From assembly GCA_021648225.1 (NCBI GenBank), contig JAKITE010000060.1:1-15479 (forward strand): 15,479 nucleotides of DNA, written 5' to 3'. Of this stretch, positions 5,673 through 13,701 are shown piece after piece (positions within the stretch are counted from its first letter, which is position 1; every line of letters starts with the position of its first letter). Origin of the DNA: Paracoccaceae bacterium. Lineage in GTDB: Bacteria; Pseudomonadota; Alphaproteobacteria; Rhodobacterales; Rhodobacteraceae. A program made the position numbers and the translations under genes. The notes beneath the pieces were generated by a model. That model did not search any database. It saw nothing but the letters and a program-made list of their open reading frames with translations, and was not told the DNA's origin.

Positions 5673-6315
5673 AATCGTAAAGCTGCTTTGCTTCTTCAAG
5701 GGAGTCGAATTTATAGAGGGTTCCGTCACGCAGAACCGCGGCGGTTGAACAATATTTTTCCAGAATATGCGGGCTATGGGAAACGATAACAACCGTTGAT
5801 TTCATCAGGCGCTGGTGCAAAACATTGCCTGCTTTGCGGTTGAATTCAGCATCGGTGCTGCCCGGCATGCCTTCGTCAATCAGATAAATATCGAATTCAA
5901 GCGCCAGCAATAACGCAAAAGACACCCGTGCCCGCATGCCCGAGGAATAGGTATTTAACGGCTGGTCAAAATATTCGTCAATATCAACCAGATACCGGCA
6001 AAATGCCTCGATATAGTCGGGGTCAAGATTATAAAGCCGCGCGATATAACGCGAATTTTCAGCGGCGCTATGATCAGGGACAACCCCGCCCATAAACCCC
6101 AAAGGAAAGGAAATCCGGGAAGAACGGGTGATGGTGCCCTCATCGGGTTTTTCCAGCCCCGCCATCATATTGACCAAGGTGGTTTTGCCGGTGCCGTTGG
6201 ATGCCAGAATGCCCATGGATTGGCCAAGCTCTACGGTAAAGCTGGCCTGATTAAGGATAACTTTGCGTTGGGTGCCTGTCCAAAAGGACTTGCTGACATT
6301 TTTGAATTCGATCAT
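5662..6315 (-). CDS. kpsT: Capsule polysaccharide ABC transporter, ATP-binding protein (KpsT/CtrD type), 217 aa
   Basis: This is the cytoplasmic ATPase that drives export of capsular polysaccharide through a KpsM-type permease. The parts visible are: a Walker A region at 35-46 (GILASNGTGKTT, catalytic Lys44), in which the first glycine of the usual GxxGxGK motif is Ala38; an ABC signature YSSGMRARV (123-131); Walker B FDIYLIDE (141-148) with Glu148; a D-loop-like GSTDAEFNRKA; and the H-loop His180 in IVSHS. The length of 217 aa is typical of KpsT (about 220). The ATG at 6315 is chosen because the protein then begins MIEFKNVSKSF at the first strand; the frame continues upstream to 6450, giving an unsupported hydrophobic extension. 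It is first in an operon with kpsE (11-bp overlap). The expected permease gene (kpsM) is not adjacent: upstream lies a divergent gene. Confidence 0.87.
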   Translation of the reverse strand: MIEFKNVSKSFWTGTQRKVILNQASFTVELGQSMGILASNGTGKTTLVNMMAGLEKPDEGTITRSSRISFPLGFMGGVVPDHSAAENSRYIARLYNLDPDYIEAFCRYLVDIDEYFDQPLNTYSSGMRARVSFALLLALEFDIYLIDEGMPGSTDAEFNRKAGNVLHQRLMKSTVVIVSHSPHILEKYCSTAAVLRDGTLYKFDSLEEAKQLYDYDA

Positions 6316-6431
6316 CGGATTATGCTGGCCTTTCCTTGTCCGGTTAAAATACACATATGCCAAGCAAATTAACAGATTGAAAATACAGGTAAAGCATGGT
6401 GCAAATATGACCGAAACAGGAAGTCTAACAA
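6316..6431. promoter_or_regulatory. Divergent intergenic region between kpsT and the sseB-like gene
   Basis: These 116 bases must hold the promoters of the kpsT-kpsE operon (minus) and the SseB-family gene (plus), as the two genes start back to back. The central part is AT-rich (about 6340-6400). No -35/-10 pair with good matches to consensus on either strand stands out, so no individual promoter is called. The ribosome site AGGAAG (6418-6423) serves the plus-strand gene. Confidence 0.45.
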
Positions 6432-7217
6432 ATGCATGACACCGCGACAACCACGCTGGATCTGGCTGTGGCTAAAATGCAGTCTGACGCTGATGCCAGA
6501 TTCGGGTTTTATGAACGGGTGCTGGAATCCGAAATGTTTATGATTCTCGAAGACGAAGTAGTAAAGGATGTGGCGCGACCGCTTGTGCTGGATACCTCGG
6601 ATTGCGCGGTGGCATTGATTTTTGATACTGAAGAAAGGCTGGCGGAATTTGCGGGCGAACCGGTGCCTTATCTGGCGCTTTCGGGGCGAAAAATTGTTGC
6701 CATGCTGGCGCAAAACGGCATTGGTCTGGGGGTTAACCTTGGCTGTGTTTCCGAAACCGTGCTGCCGGTTGAAATTGTAAACTGGCTTGCCGAAAACCTT
6801 GGCAGCAAGGACAGTATCGAGCAGGAAAAACCGGTTGAAATCTCGGCGCCGTTTAATGTGCCTGAAGCATTGATCAAAGCGCTGGATCAAAAACTGGCAA
6901 ATATGTCAGGGGTTGTTTCAGTCGCTTATCTGGTGGCGGTGGAATATGAAACCGGCAGCAAAAGCCATATGCTGGCGCTGGTTGATGTAACGCCCGACGC
7001 GCAAAACGGCGTGGCCGAGGCCATGTCGGAGGCATTGTTATTCAGCGGAATCGAGGCGGGGCACCTCGATATTACCTTTTTATTGGCGGGTGATGCCAGT
7101 GTGTCGCGTTTCGTCAAAGTGGGCTTGGCTTTTGAAATTCCGGAATTGATCCTGCCCAAAATGCCTGAAATCACCGCGCCGGGGATGGACCCGGACAAGC
7201 CGCCAAAGCTGCGTTAA
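6432..7217 (+). CDS. SseB-family protein, 261 aa
   Basis: This resembles the SseB family (named from E. coli sseB, 'enhanced serine sensitivity'), whose biochemical role is unknown. The N-terminal SseB domain (about 8-125) includes ERVLESEMFMILEDE and the LVLDTSD...LIFDTEERLAEF...PYLALSGRKIV pattern typical of the fold, followed by GIGLGVNLG. A linker (about 125-140) leads to a C-terminal domain (about 141-240: VPEALIKALDQKL, VAYLVAVEY, HMLALVDV, VGLAFEIP) of the SseB C-terminal type. It is cytoplasmic, without membrane segments. The start ATG at 6432 has AGGAAG eight bases upstream. The gene is divergent from kpsT and convergent with ghrA, and its TAA shares the bases TTAA (7214-7217) with the stop of that gene. 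In related Alphaproteobacteria an SseB-like gene is often near the rod operon, which is consistent with a conserved chromosomal block. Confidence 0.8.
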   Translation: MHDTATTTLDLAVAKMQSDADARFGFYERVLESEMFMILEDEVVKDVARPLVLDTSDCAVALIFDTEERLAEFAGEPVPYLALSGRKIVAMLAQNGIGLGVNLGCVSETVLPVEIVNWLAENLGSKDSIEQEKPVEISAPFNVPEALIKALDQKLANMSGVVSVAYLVAVEYETGSKSHMLALVDVTPDAQNGVAEAMSEALLFSGIEAGHLDITFLLAGDASVSRFVKVGLAFEIPELILPKMPEITAPGMDPDKPPKLR

Positions 7218-8143
7218 TACCGCGCGGCGCGGTCCACCTGAAATAAAAATGGCTGGCCGGTTTCGCCGCGTTCAATATTGTCGGCAATCACATCCGCCGC
7301 TGTGATGGCGCGGGTTTCAGAGGCAATATGCGGGGTTACCGTGACCTTTGGATGGGCCCAGAACGGGTGATTAGCCGGTAAGGGTTCCACATCAAACACA
7401 TCCAGCGTGGCATGGCTGATCTGGCCGGAATCCAGGGCATCCAGCAAGGCATCATCGTCTATCAACGGCCCCCGTCCGGGATTAAGAATAAAAGCACCAC
7501 GGGGCAGCTTGGCCAGTGTTTTTGCATTGATAATATGATGGGTTTCATCGGTTTGTGGCAAAAGCAGAACCAGAATTTCCGAGATGGACAGGATTTTATC
7601 CAAGCCGTCATTGCCGGAATAACAACTTATGCCTTCAATCTGTTTTTGGCTTTTGCTCCAACCCGCCACGTTAAACCCGAGCCGGACAAGGGTTTGACCA
7701 CAGGCGCGGCCCAATTCTCCGACACCCAGAATCCCGATGCAGCGTTGGCGGGCAAGCGGGGGCACGTTTTTGCGCCAAACTCCGTCTTGGTGTAAAATTT
7801 GCTGATCCATCCCCAGATGGTAGCGCAAGCTGTGGCCCGCAACCCATTCGCGCATTCCCTCGCGCAGGCCTGCATCAACCATCCGGCAAAGCGGCGCGGT
7901 CAGCGAGGTGTTGTCGACAATTTTTTCAACCCCCGCCCAAAGGCCAAGCGCGGCTTTCAAATTGGGAAAAACCGAAAAATCCTGCACCGGACCATTGGGG
8001 TTGAAAACGATGTAATCTACTTGGTCAGGCGGGCATTTTTGCACGATATTGGCTTTGATGCCCTTGTTTACAAGGGCTTTGCTGATGTAATTTTGATAAT
8101 CTTTCCAGTCAGCCGCCAGGCCGGAATAAAGCACGGTAATCAT
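7214..8143 (-). CDS. ghrA: Glyoxylate/hydroxypyruvate reductase A-like 2-hydroxyacid dehydrogenase, 309 aa
   Basis: This is a D-isomer-specific 2-hydroxyacid dehydrogenase that would reduce glyoxylate to glycolate or hydroxypyruvate to glycerate in the cytoplasm. The nucleotide-binding motif GVGELG lies at 140-145 inside GILGVGELGRACGQTL. The sequence GWSKSQK (161-167) after the second strand resembles the NADPH-preferring E. coli GhrA. The catalytic triad is visible as Arg224 (NPGRG), Glu253 (DVEPLP) and His272 (TPHIAS). The length matches GhrA (312 aa in E. coli). The ATG at 8143 overlaps the rodA stop as ATGA (8140-8143), and AGAGGTG lies just upstream inside rodA, so it is the last gene of the mre-rod operon and probably coupled to rodA. 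The substrate is inferred from family; related enzymes act on other 2-keto acids. Confidence 0.87.
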   Translation of the reverse strand: MITVLYSGLAADWKDYQNYISKALVNKGIKANIVQKCPPDQVDYIVFNPNGPVQDFSVFPNLKAALGLWAGVEKIVDNTSLTAPLCRMVDAGLREGMREWVAGHSLRYHLGMDQQILHQDGVWRKNVPPLARQRCIGILGVGELGRACGQTLVRLGFNVAGWSKSQKQIEGISCYSGNDGLDKILSISEILVLLLPQTDETHHIINAKTLAKLPRGAFILNPGRGPLIDDDALLDALDSGQISHATLDVFDVEPLPANHPFWAHPKVTVTPHIASETRAITAADVIADNIERGETGQPFLFQVDRAARY

Positions 8144-9288
8144 AAAACACCTCTGGGTCGATGGATATGGGCCGATTGGATCAAGCCAAACGCGCCCAGC
8201 AATACCAGCATGGCCGACCCGCCATAAGAAACCAGCGGTAAGGGCACACCCACTACCGGTACCAGCCCCATGACCATAGCCATATTTACTGCAAAAAAGA
8301 AAAAGAAAGTGGCTGCAACCCCGCCTGTCAGCAATGCGGCATATCTGTTGCGGTTGTTTATGGCCGATGAAATGCAGAACACCATGATCAGCACATACAT
8401 TACCAGCAACAGGGTTGTGCCGACATAGCCAAATTCCTCGGCCAGAGTGGTAAAGATAAAATCGGTTTGTTTTTCGGGCAAAAATCCCAGCCTGCTTTGG
8501 GTGCCTTGCATAAAACCGCGCCCCGAAACCCCGCCCGAACCCAGCGCAATAGAAGCCTGGGTGATGTGATAACTTGCCCCCAATGGGTCTAGCGACGGGT
8601 CAAGAAACGTGTCAATCCGGCGATATTGATAGTTGTTCAGCAATTGCCATCCGGTACCCCGAGACTGGAAAACCGCCAGAACCACCCCTGCTACAGCCGA
8701 TATTGCTGCTGAGAAATACCAGAAACTGACTCCGGCCAAAAACATCACCACACCGCCGCTTAACATAATCAAAATCGCGGTGCCCAGATCCGGCTGGAAA
8801 AACACAAAAGCTGTCGGGGCCAAAATAAGCATCAGCGGGATAAATACCCAAAAAGGCCGCGAGACTTTTTCAGGGGGCAGCCAGTCATAATAAAGCGCCA
8901 GCACCATCACCACCGCAATTTTCATAACCTCGGAAGGTTGCAGATTGATAAAGCCAAGGTCGATCCAGCGTTGCGCGCCTTTGTTTACATCGCCCGCGAT
9001 CAGTACAACAACCAGTAAGACCATGCCAAACCCATAGGTCAGTGCCGTGACAGAACGCCAAAAACTGATCGGCGTGAAACCGACAATAAACATGATAACG
9101 ATGCCGATTGAAAACCGTTCTATTTGCGGTCTGGCCCAAGGTTCAAACGAACCGCCTGCAACCGAATACAGCATTAAAAACCCAAAACCGGATACCGCAA
9201 AAACCAGCAAAACAAGCGGCCAGTTGACATAAAGAATTTTCTTCAGGCCGGTAGGGGGCAGGTTTGCGGTTGGGTCCATGAAGCTCAT
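8140..9288 (-). CDS. rodA: Rod-shape-determining protein RodA, peptidoglycan glycosyltransferase, 382 aa
   Basis: This SEDS-family integral membrane enzyme polymerises lipid II into glycan strands for side-wall growth, working with PBP2. About ten membrane segments are apparent along the chain. Family motifs visible include GAQRWIDLG and LQPSEVMKIA, the QPDLGTAILI block, the region NNYQYRRIDTFLDP, LPEKQTDFIFTTLAEEFGYVG, and near the end GLVPVVGVPLPLVSYGGSAM. The length is usual for RodA (370-385 aa) and shorter than typical FtsW. It starts at 9288 with the ATG overlapping the mrdA stop (ATGA 9285-9288), and ends in an ATGA overlap with ghrA. The direct link to mrdA distinguishes it from FtsW, which is normally in the division cluster. 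Confidence 0.95.
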   Translation of the reverse strand: MSFMDPTANLPPTGLKKILYVNWPLVLLVFAVSGFGFLMLYSVAGGSFEPWARPQIERFSIGIVIMFIVGFTPISFWRSVTALTYGFGMVLLVVVLIAGDVNKGAQRWIDLGFINLQPSEVMKIAVVMVLALYYDWLPPEKVSRPFWVFIPLMLILAPTAFVFFQPDLGTAILIMLSGGVVMFLAGVSFWYFSAAISAVAGVVLAVFQSRGTGWQLLNNYQYRRIDTFLDPSLDPLGASYHITQASIALGSGGVSGRGFMQGTQSRLGFLPEKQTDFIFTTLAEEFGYVGTTLLLVMYVLIMVFCISSAINNRNRYAALLTGGVAATFFFFFAVNMAMVMGLVPVVGVPLPLVSYGGSAMLVLLGAFGLIQSAHIHRPRGVL

Positions 9289-11228
9289 GCGCGGTCGCTC
9301 CGGGGGGTGGGGGCGGCAACATTCGGTGGCGGTTCGTTTTGGCGCTGTTCCAGCATTTCATCACGGATTTCGCGTGGAAAGGCTGAAATAGGCGGCTGGG
9401 TTTCATATAAAGCGCGCAACATGATATCGCGTGCAATCGGTGCCGCCGCCGCAGAGCCGCTGCCCCCGTGTTCAACCACCACCGATATGGCAAAACGTGG
9501 TTTATCATGGGGCGCATAGCCGACAAAAAGCGCATGGTCGCGATGATCCCATGGCAGGTCTTCGTTTTTAATCACCCCTGTGGCGCGTTCCTCAAGTGTG
9601 ATCTGGCGCACCTGACTGGTGCCGGTTTTGCCGGACATTGCCATGGTTGTTTCGGCAATGCGCGTTGCATAGGCGGTGCCGCGGGTTTCGTTATTGACCC
9701 GAAACATGCCTTCTCTGACCAGATCGAAATGGGCGTCGGAAATGCCTAGCGGTTCTGCATATTCCAACGGGGTGGGCACACCGTTTATGCGTTGTATCAA
9801 GCGCGGGGTAATGGCGCGGCCCGATGCGATTCGGGCGGTCATAATCGCCAGTTGAACCGGAGACGAAGACACAAAACCCTGGCCAATCGCGGAATTGATC
9901 GTGTCGCCTTTTCGCCATGCTTCGTTATAATTGGTTTGTTTCCATTGTTTGGTTGGCATCAGCCCGCCGGTAATGGCCGGTAATGGCAAATCGGGTCTGG
10001 CCCCCAAGCCAAATCTTTTGGCCATGGCGGTGATTTTTTCAATGCCGATACGTTGGGAAATCTCGTAATAAAACACATCACAGGATTCTTTCAGGCTGTC
10101 GGACAGGTTCATCCTGCCATGCCCGCCGCGTTTCCAGCAATGAAACCGCCGATTGCCCAGATCGTAATAACCGGGGCAGAATATTTCTTCTTCGGCGTCG
10201 ATCAGACCTTCTTCGAGTGCGGCAAGCGCCACCACCATTTTGAAGGTTGATCCGGGCGGATAAGCGCCCGAGATGGTTTTATCAGCCAAAGGCCGGTATT
10301 CATTGTTTAACAGGGCATTCCAGTCGGTTGTGGAAATGCCGAAAATGAATTTATTCGGATCAAAGCTGGGCGAAGATGCCAAAGCCCTGATATTGCCGGA
10401 ATGCACATCAATAACCACCGCAGCGGCGCTTTGATCACCCATACGATAGCTGGCGTAATGCTGTAAATCGCTGTCGATCGAAAGCTGGATATCAGCGCCG
10501 TTCACGGCATCCTTGCGCGAAAGCTCGCGGATAACGCGGCCTGACGAATTCACCTCGACCTGACTGGTGCCGGCAGTGCCGCGCAGGGTGTCTTCGATTT
10601 TTACCTCTAATCCGGTTTTGCCAAACTGGAATCCCGGAAACTGTAAAATCGGAACGGGGTTTTCAAGGCCGGAAAGATCCCGTTCGCTGACCGGACCAAC
10701 ATAGCCAACCACATGGGTGAAATCTTCGGGTTGGGGGTAATGACGGTTTAGCCCCACCTCGGGGATAATGCCGGGCAAGGCTGGCGCATTGGCAGAAATA
10801 CGGGCAAAATCGGACCAGTCGAGGTTTTCAACCACCGGAATTTTAACAAAAGCGCTGTTGCGCATCATTTTCTTTAGCACATCGGCTTGTTTTTCCTCGG
10901 GGAAATCGATGATTTTTGCCAGCTCTGCCAACACATTTGCAGGGTCTTGGGCTTGTTCCCTGATCAAAACAATACGATAATTCGGTTTGTTTTCAGCAAT
11001 GGGTTTGCCCAGCCGGTCAAAAATCAAGCCCCGATCCGGCGGGACCAGCTGCACATTGATCCGGTTTTCTTCAGCCAGCAATCGGTAACGGTCGCTTTGG
11101 TTGACTTGCAATTGCCGCATGCGCACCCCCAAAACCCCGACAACAGCCAGTTGAATACCGCCCAGCATCAAGCCGCGCCGCGTGATGCGACGGTTTTTTT
11201 CCTTGGCTGATTTGGATGGAATAATCAT
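9285..11228 (-). CDS. mrdA: Penicillin-binding protein 2 (MrdA), peptidoglycan transpeptidase, 647 aa
   Basis: This class B PBP is the transpeptidase of the elongasome and acts in the periplasm while anchored in the inner membrane. There is a short cytoplasmic N-terminus with basic residues, a membrane anchor at about 20-38, the PBP dimerisation/pedestal region (about 60-240, beginning PPDRGLIFDR), and a C-terminal transpeptidase domain. Active-site motifs are SxxK at 327-330 (GSTFK, nucleophile Ser327), SCD at 382-384, and KTG at 534-536. His370 and Cys383 resemble, by eye, zinc ligands described for E. coli PBP2; an alignment would be needed. The C-terminal tail is Pro-rich. The ATG at 11228 is chosen because it makes an ATGA overlap with the mreD stop; the frame is open upstream to 11321 only through mreD. 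It lies between mreD and rodA, its enzymatic partner. Confidence 0.95.
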   Translation of the reverse strand: MIIPSKSAKEKNRRITRRGLMLGGIQLAVVGVLGVRMRQLQVNQSDRYRLLAEENRINVQLVPPDRGLIFDRLGKPIAENKPNYRIVLIREQAQDPANVLAELAKIIDFPEEKQADVLKKMMRNSAFVKIPVVENLDWSDFARISANAPALPGIIPEVGLNRHYPQPEDFTHVVGYVGPVSERDLSGLENPVPILQFPGFQFGKTGLEVKIEDTLRGTAGTSQVEVNSSGRVIRELSRKDAVNGADIQLSIDSDLQHYASYRMGDQSAAAVVIDVHSGNIRALASSPSFDPNKFIFGISTTDWNALLNNEYRPLADKTISGAYPPGSTFKMVVALAALEEGLIDAEEEIFCPGYYDLGNRRFHCWKRGGHGRMNLSDSLKESCDVFYYEISQRIGIEKITAMAKRFGLGARPDLPLPAITGGLMPTKQWKQTNYNEAWRKGDTINSAIGQGFVSSSPVQLAIMTARIASGRAITPRLIQRINGVPTPLEYAEPLGISDAHFDLVREGMFRVNNETRGTAYATRIAETTMAMSGKTGTSQVRQITLEERATGVIKNEDLPWDHRDHALFVGYAPHDKPRFAISVVVEHGGSGSAAAAPIARDIMLRALYETQPPISAFPREIRDEMLEQRQNEPPPNVAAPTPRSDRA

Positions 11229-11761
11229 CCGACTTTTCCCAATCGATCCGGCAGGTTTTTGGAATCTGGTCCGCGAACCCGTAAGATATAGTGCAAAAAC
11301 ATAGCAATAAAAGGATAACAAATAAGGCTGGTGATCACAATCTCGACAAGCACATTAAGCGGATAGGTGCCGGCAAAGGTGACAAACAGAAACAGGTTTT
11401 GCAACAGCAGCAAGACCACCAAGGATATCACAAAAAACATCAGCTCGATCAAAAACCCGCCGTCGCGCAACAGGCGGTCATTCATACGGGCCAGCTCGCT
11501 AAGAATAACAACAAACAACGCCCAAAGACCAAAAGGCCGCATAAGCACAGCATCTGCCAACAGCGCCAAACCGGCCACCAGAACCAAGGGTGCGGTTTTG
11601 GGTTCGCGGATAACCCATGCGATTGTCAGGGCCAGAAACAGGTCGGGCATTGCCATCCGGTCCGGCGAAAACCCAAGCGGCAACAGCGGGATTGCGATGC
11701 TTAATAACGCGGTGCCCAGAAACAGGGCACGAAACAGCCAGAGCCGAATTGACGGGGTCAT
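11225..11761 (-). CDS. mreD: Rod-shape-determining protein MreD, 178 aa
   Basis: This is a small hydrophobic inner-membrane protein of the elongasome, thought to partner MreC and modulate PBP2/RodA. Five or six membrane segments can be traced: about 8-28, 40-60, 60-75, 76-95, 105-130 and 135-160, ending in a polar tail with RVRGPDSKN. MreD is poorly conserved in sequence, so the identification rests on hydrophobicity, size (usual 160-180 aa), and position between mreC and mrdA. It starts at 11761 with the ATG overlapping the mreC stop (ATGA) and ends in another ATGA overlap with mrdA. Confidence 0.88.
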   Translation of the reverse strand: MTPSIRLWLFRALFLGTALLSIAIPLLPLGFSPDRMAMPDLFLALTIAWVIREPKTAPLVLVAGLALLADAVLMRPFGLWALFVVILSELARMNDRLLRDGGFLIELMFFVISLVVLLLLQNLFLFVTFAGTYPLNVLVEIVITSLICYPFIAMFLHYILRVRGPDSKNLPDRLGKVG

Positions 11762-12648
11762 TCGACCGGGCTTTCCGGGCCGGCTTCCCGGGGTTCAACA
11801 CCAACCAAACCGCCAACCCCGTCAATCCGGTCCAGCGGCGAGTTTCGCAATATCCGCACAAACTCAAGGGTTTCGAAATCTGCGGCCAGCGCGATCCGCA
11901 GTTTTCCGTCACTGCCAAAAACCACTTGACCAATCAGAATATCCGCCGGAAAAACCCCGCCATCGCCAGATGTAACCACCCGCATTCCAGGCAAAACATC
12001 CTCAATCGATTCAACAAATTGCAGGCGCGGCGCAATGCTGTTATCGCCATGCACAATGGCGCGGCTGCCAATCGGACGGATGATCACCGGAACCTGACTG
12101 GAAACATCGGTCAGAAACACAATGCGGGAGGTTTGTTCGGCAACACCCGAAATGCGCCCCACCAGCCCCAGCCCGTCAACCGTGGCTTGGCCATCCAGAA
12201 TTCCATCCAGCCGTCCGACATTCAAAAGCCCGGATTGGCTAAACGGACTGCCGCTATCGGTGATGACCTCGCCGGTGACAAACCGCAGGCCGGGGCTAAG
12301 CTGCACATTGTTCAACGCGCGCAATTGTGCGTTGGTTTGTTCCAGTTGCAAGGCGGCCTCTTGCCAGCCTTTCATGCGTTGCAATTCTTGCCTAAGTTCT
12401 TGGTTGCGTTCGTAAATCAATGTGTAGGATTGATAATCGGAAATAATGCGGCTGAATTTTGTTACCGGTGCCAGCACCCATTCCATATTGGGCACAAACC
12501 GGTCAACAATCGCCATGCGAAGCCGTTCAACCCGTGGATTGTCAATGCGCCACAGCACAAAAAGCGCCAAAAGCACCACAAGTATCAGCCCCAGAACCAG
12601 CCGCCGCAGGGCGCGCCAAGAGGCATTAACCTGTTGATGTGCCGCCAT
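11758..12648 (-). CDS. mreC: Rod-shape-determining protein MreC, 296 aa
   Basis: This bitopic inner-membrane protein of the elongasome has a periplasmic part that binds PBP2 and activates wall synthesis. It has a basic cytoplasmic N-terminus, one membrane segment at about 16-35 (LVLGLILVVLLALFVLWRI), a coiled coil at about 66-112 (ISDYQSYTLIYERNQELRQE...LEQTNAQLRAL), then the beta-rich double-barrel region (GEVITDSGSPFSQSGLLNVG, GLVGRISGVAEQTSRIVFLTD, LPGMRVVTSGDGGVFPADILIG). This is the family's standard order. The start ATG at 12648 has GGAG (12655-12658) six bases upstream, in the 12-base gap after mreB. The stop overlaps the mreD start as ATGA. Confidence 0.94.
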   Translation of the reverse strand: MAAHQQVNASWRALRRLVLGLILVVLLALFVLWRIDNPRVERLRMAIVDRFVPNMEWVLAPVTKFSRIISDYQSYTLIYERNQELRQELQRMKGWQEAALQLEQTNAQLRALNNVQLSPGLRFVTGEVITDSGSPFSQSGLLNVGRLDGILDGQATVDGLGLVGRISGVAEQTSRIVFLTDVSSQVPVIIRPIGSRAIVHGDNSIAPRLQFVESIEDVLPGMRVVTSGDGGVFPADILIGQVVFGSDGKLRIALAADFETLEFVRILRNSPLDRIDGVGGLVGVEPREAGPESPVE

Positions 12649-12660
12649 TTTTTGCTCCGC

Positions 12661-13701
12661 TTAGCTGCCGTAATCCAGAATGTGTTGTAGTTGGTTTTCA
12701 TATTCCAGCGCTTTGCCAGTGCCAAGCGCCACACAATTCAGCGCCTCGTCGGCAACCGAAATTGCCAAGCCGGTTTGTTCACGCAAAGCCAGATCAAGAT
12801 CCCCCAGCAAAGCACCCCCGCCGGTAAGCATAACGCCACGATCAACAATATCGGCAGCCAGATCGGGCGGGGTGCTTTCCAATGCTTCCATCACCGCATC
12901 GCAAATTTGTTGCACCGGTTCGGCCAAGGCCTCGGCGATTTGGGCTTGGGTTATTTCGGCTTCTTTTGGCACACCGTTCAGCAGATCTCGCCCGCGAATT
13001 TCCATGCTGGCGCCGCGCCCGTCATCGGGCATACGGGCTGACCCGATCGAGGTCTTGATGCGTTCCGCCGTTGCTTCGCCCACCAGAATATTATGCTGGC
13101 GACGCAGATAGGAAATAATGGCCTCGTCCATGCGGTCGCCGCCCACCCGAACCGAGCGCGCATAAACAATATCGCCCAATGACAGAACCGCAACTTCGGT
13201 GGTGCCGCCACCAATATCGACCACCATCGAACCTGTCGGATCAGTGATCGGCATTCCAGCCCCGATTGCAGCGGCGATCGGTTCGGCAATCAACCCGACC
13301 TTGCCCGCGCCGGCCTGCATGACAGAGCTTTGGATGGCGCGTTTTTCAACCGGCGTTGCACCATGGGGCACACAGACAATAATGCGTGGTTTGGTAAACC
13401 AGCTGCGTTTGTGAATTTTCTTGATGAAATATTTTATCATCTCTTCGGCAACGTCAAAATCGGCGATCACACCGTCACGCATCGGGCGGATGGCCTCGAT
13501 GCTGCCGGGGGTGCGGCCCAGCATTAATTTGGCTTCCTCGCCAACCGCCAGAACCTGTTTTTTGCCATCGCGAATATGATAGGCCACCACCGAGGGTTCG
13601 TTCAGGATAATCCCCTTACCCTTTACATAAACCAAGGTATTCGCCGTGCCCAAATCAATGGCCATATCTGCCGAAAAAATACTACCGAAAAAACCAGCCA
13701 T
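12661..13701 (-). CDS. mreB: Rod-shape-determining protein MreB, bacterial actin, 346 aa
   Basis: This actin-like ATPase forms membrane-bound filaments that guide side-wall synthesis. The N-terminus MAGFFGSIFSADM can act as a membrane-binding segment. The first phosphate motif is DLGTANTLVYV (16-26), the second VDIGGGTTEVAV (161-172), and the adenosine motif is TGGGALLGDL (293-302). The length is standard (about 345 aa). The ATG at 13701 is chosen because AAAGG (13711-13715) is nine bases upstream and the product starts as in other MreB proteins; an in-frame GTG at 13722 would add seven residues and overlap that ribosome site. It is the first gene of the mre-mrd-rod operon, 12 bases before mreC. 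Confidence 0.96.
   Translation of the reverse strand: MAGFFGSIFSADMAIDLGTANTLVYVKGKGIILNEPSVVAYHIRDGKKQVLAVGEEAKLMLGRTPGSIEAIRPMRDGVIADFDVAEEMIKYFIKKIHKRSWFTKPRIIVCVPHGATPVEKRAIQSSVMQAGAGKVGLIAEPIAAAIGAGMPITDPTGSMVVDIGGGTTEVAVLSLGDIVYARSVRVGGDRMDEAIISYLRRQHNILVGEATAERIKTSIGSARMPDDGRGASMEIRGRDLLNGVPKEAEITQAQIAEALAEPVQQICDAVMEALESTPPDLAADIVDRGVMLTGGGALLGDLDLALREQTGLAISVADEALNCVALGTGKALEYENQLQHILDYGS

Noticed and set aside
11617..12690. Long plus-strand open frame of 357 codons antisense to mreD and mreC
   Set aside because: It lies opposite two well-supported genes, and its low-complexity His/Asn/Gln/Pro-rich product is typical of an antisense shadow.
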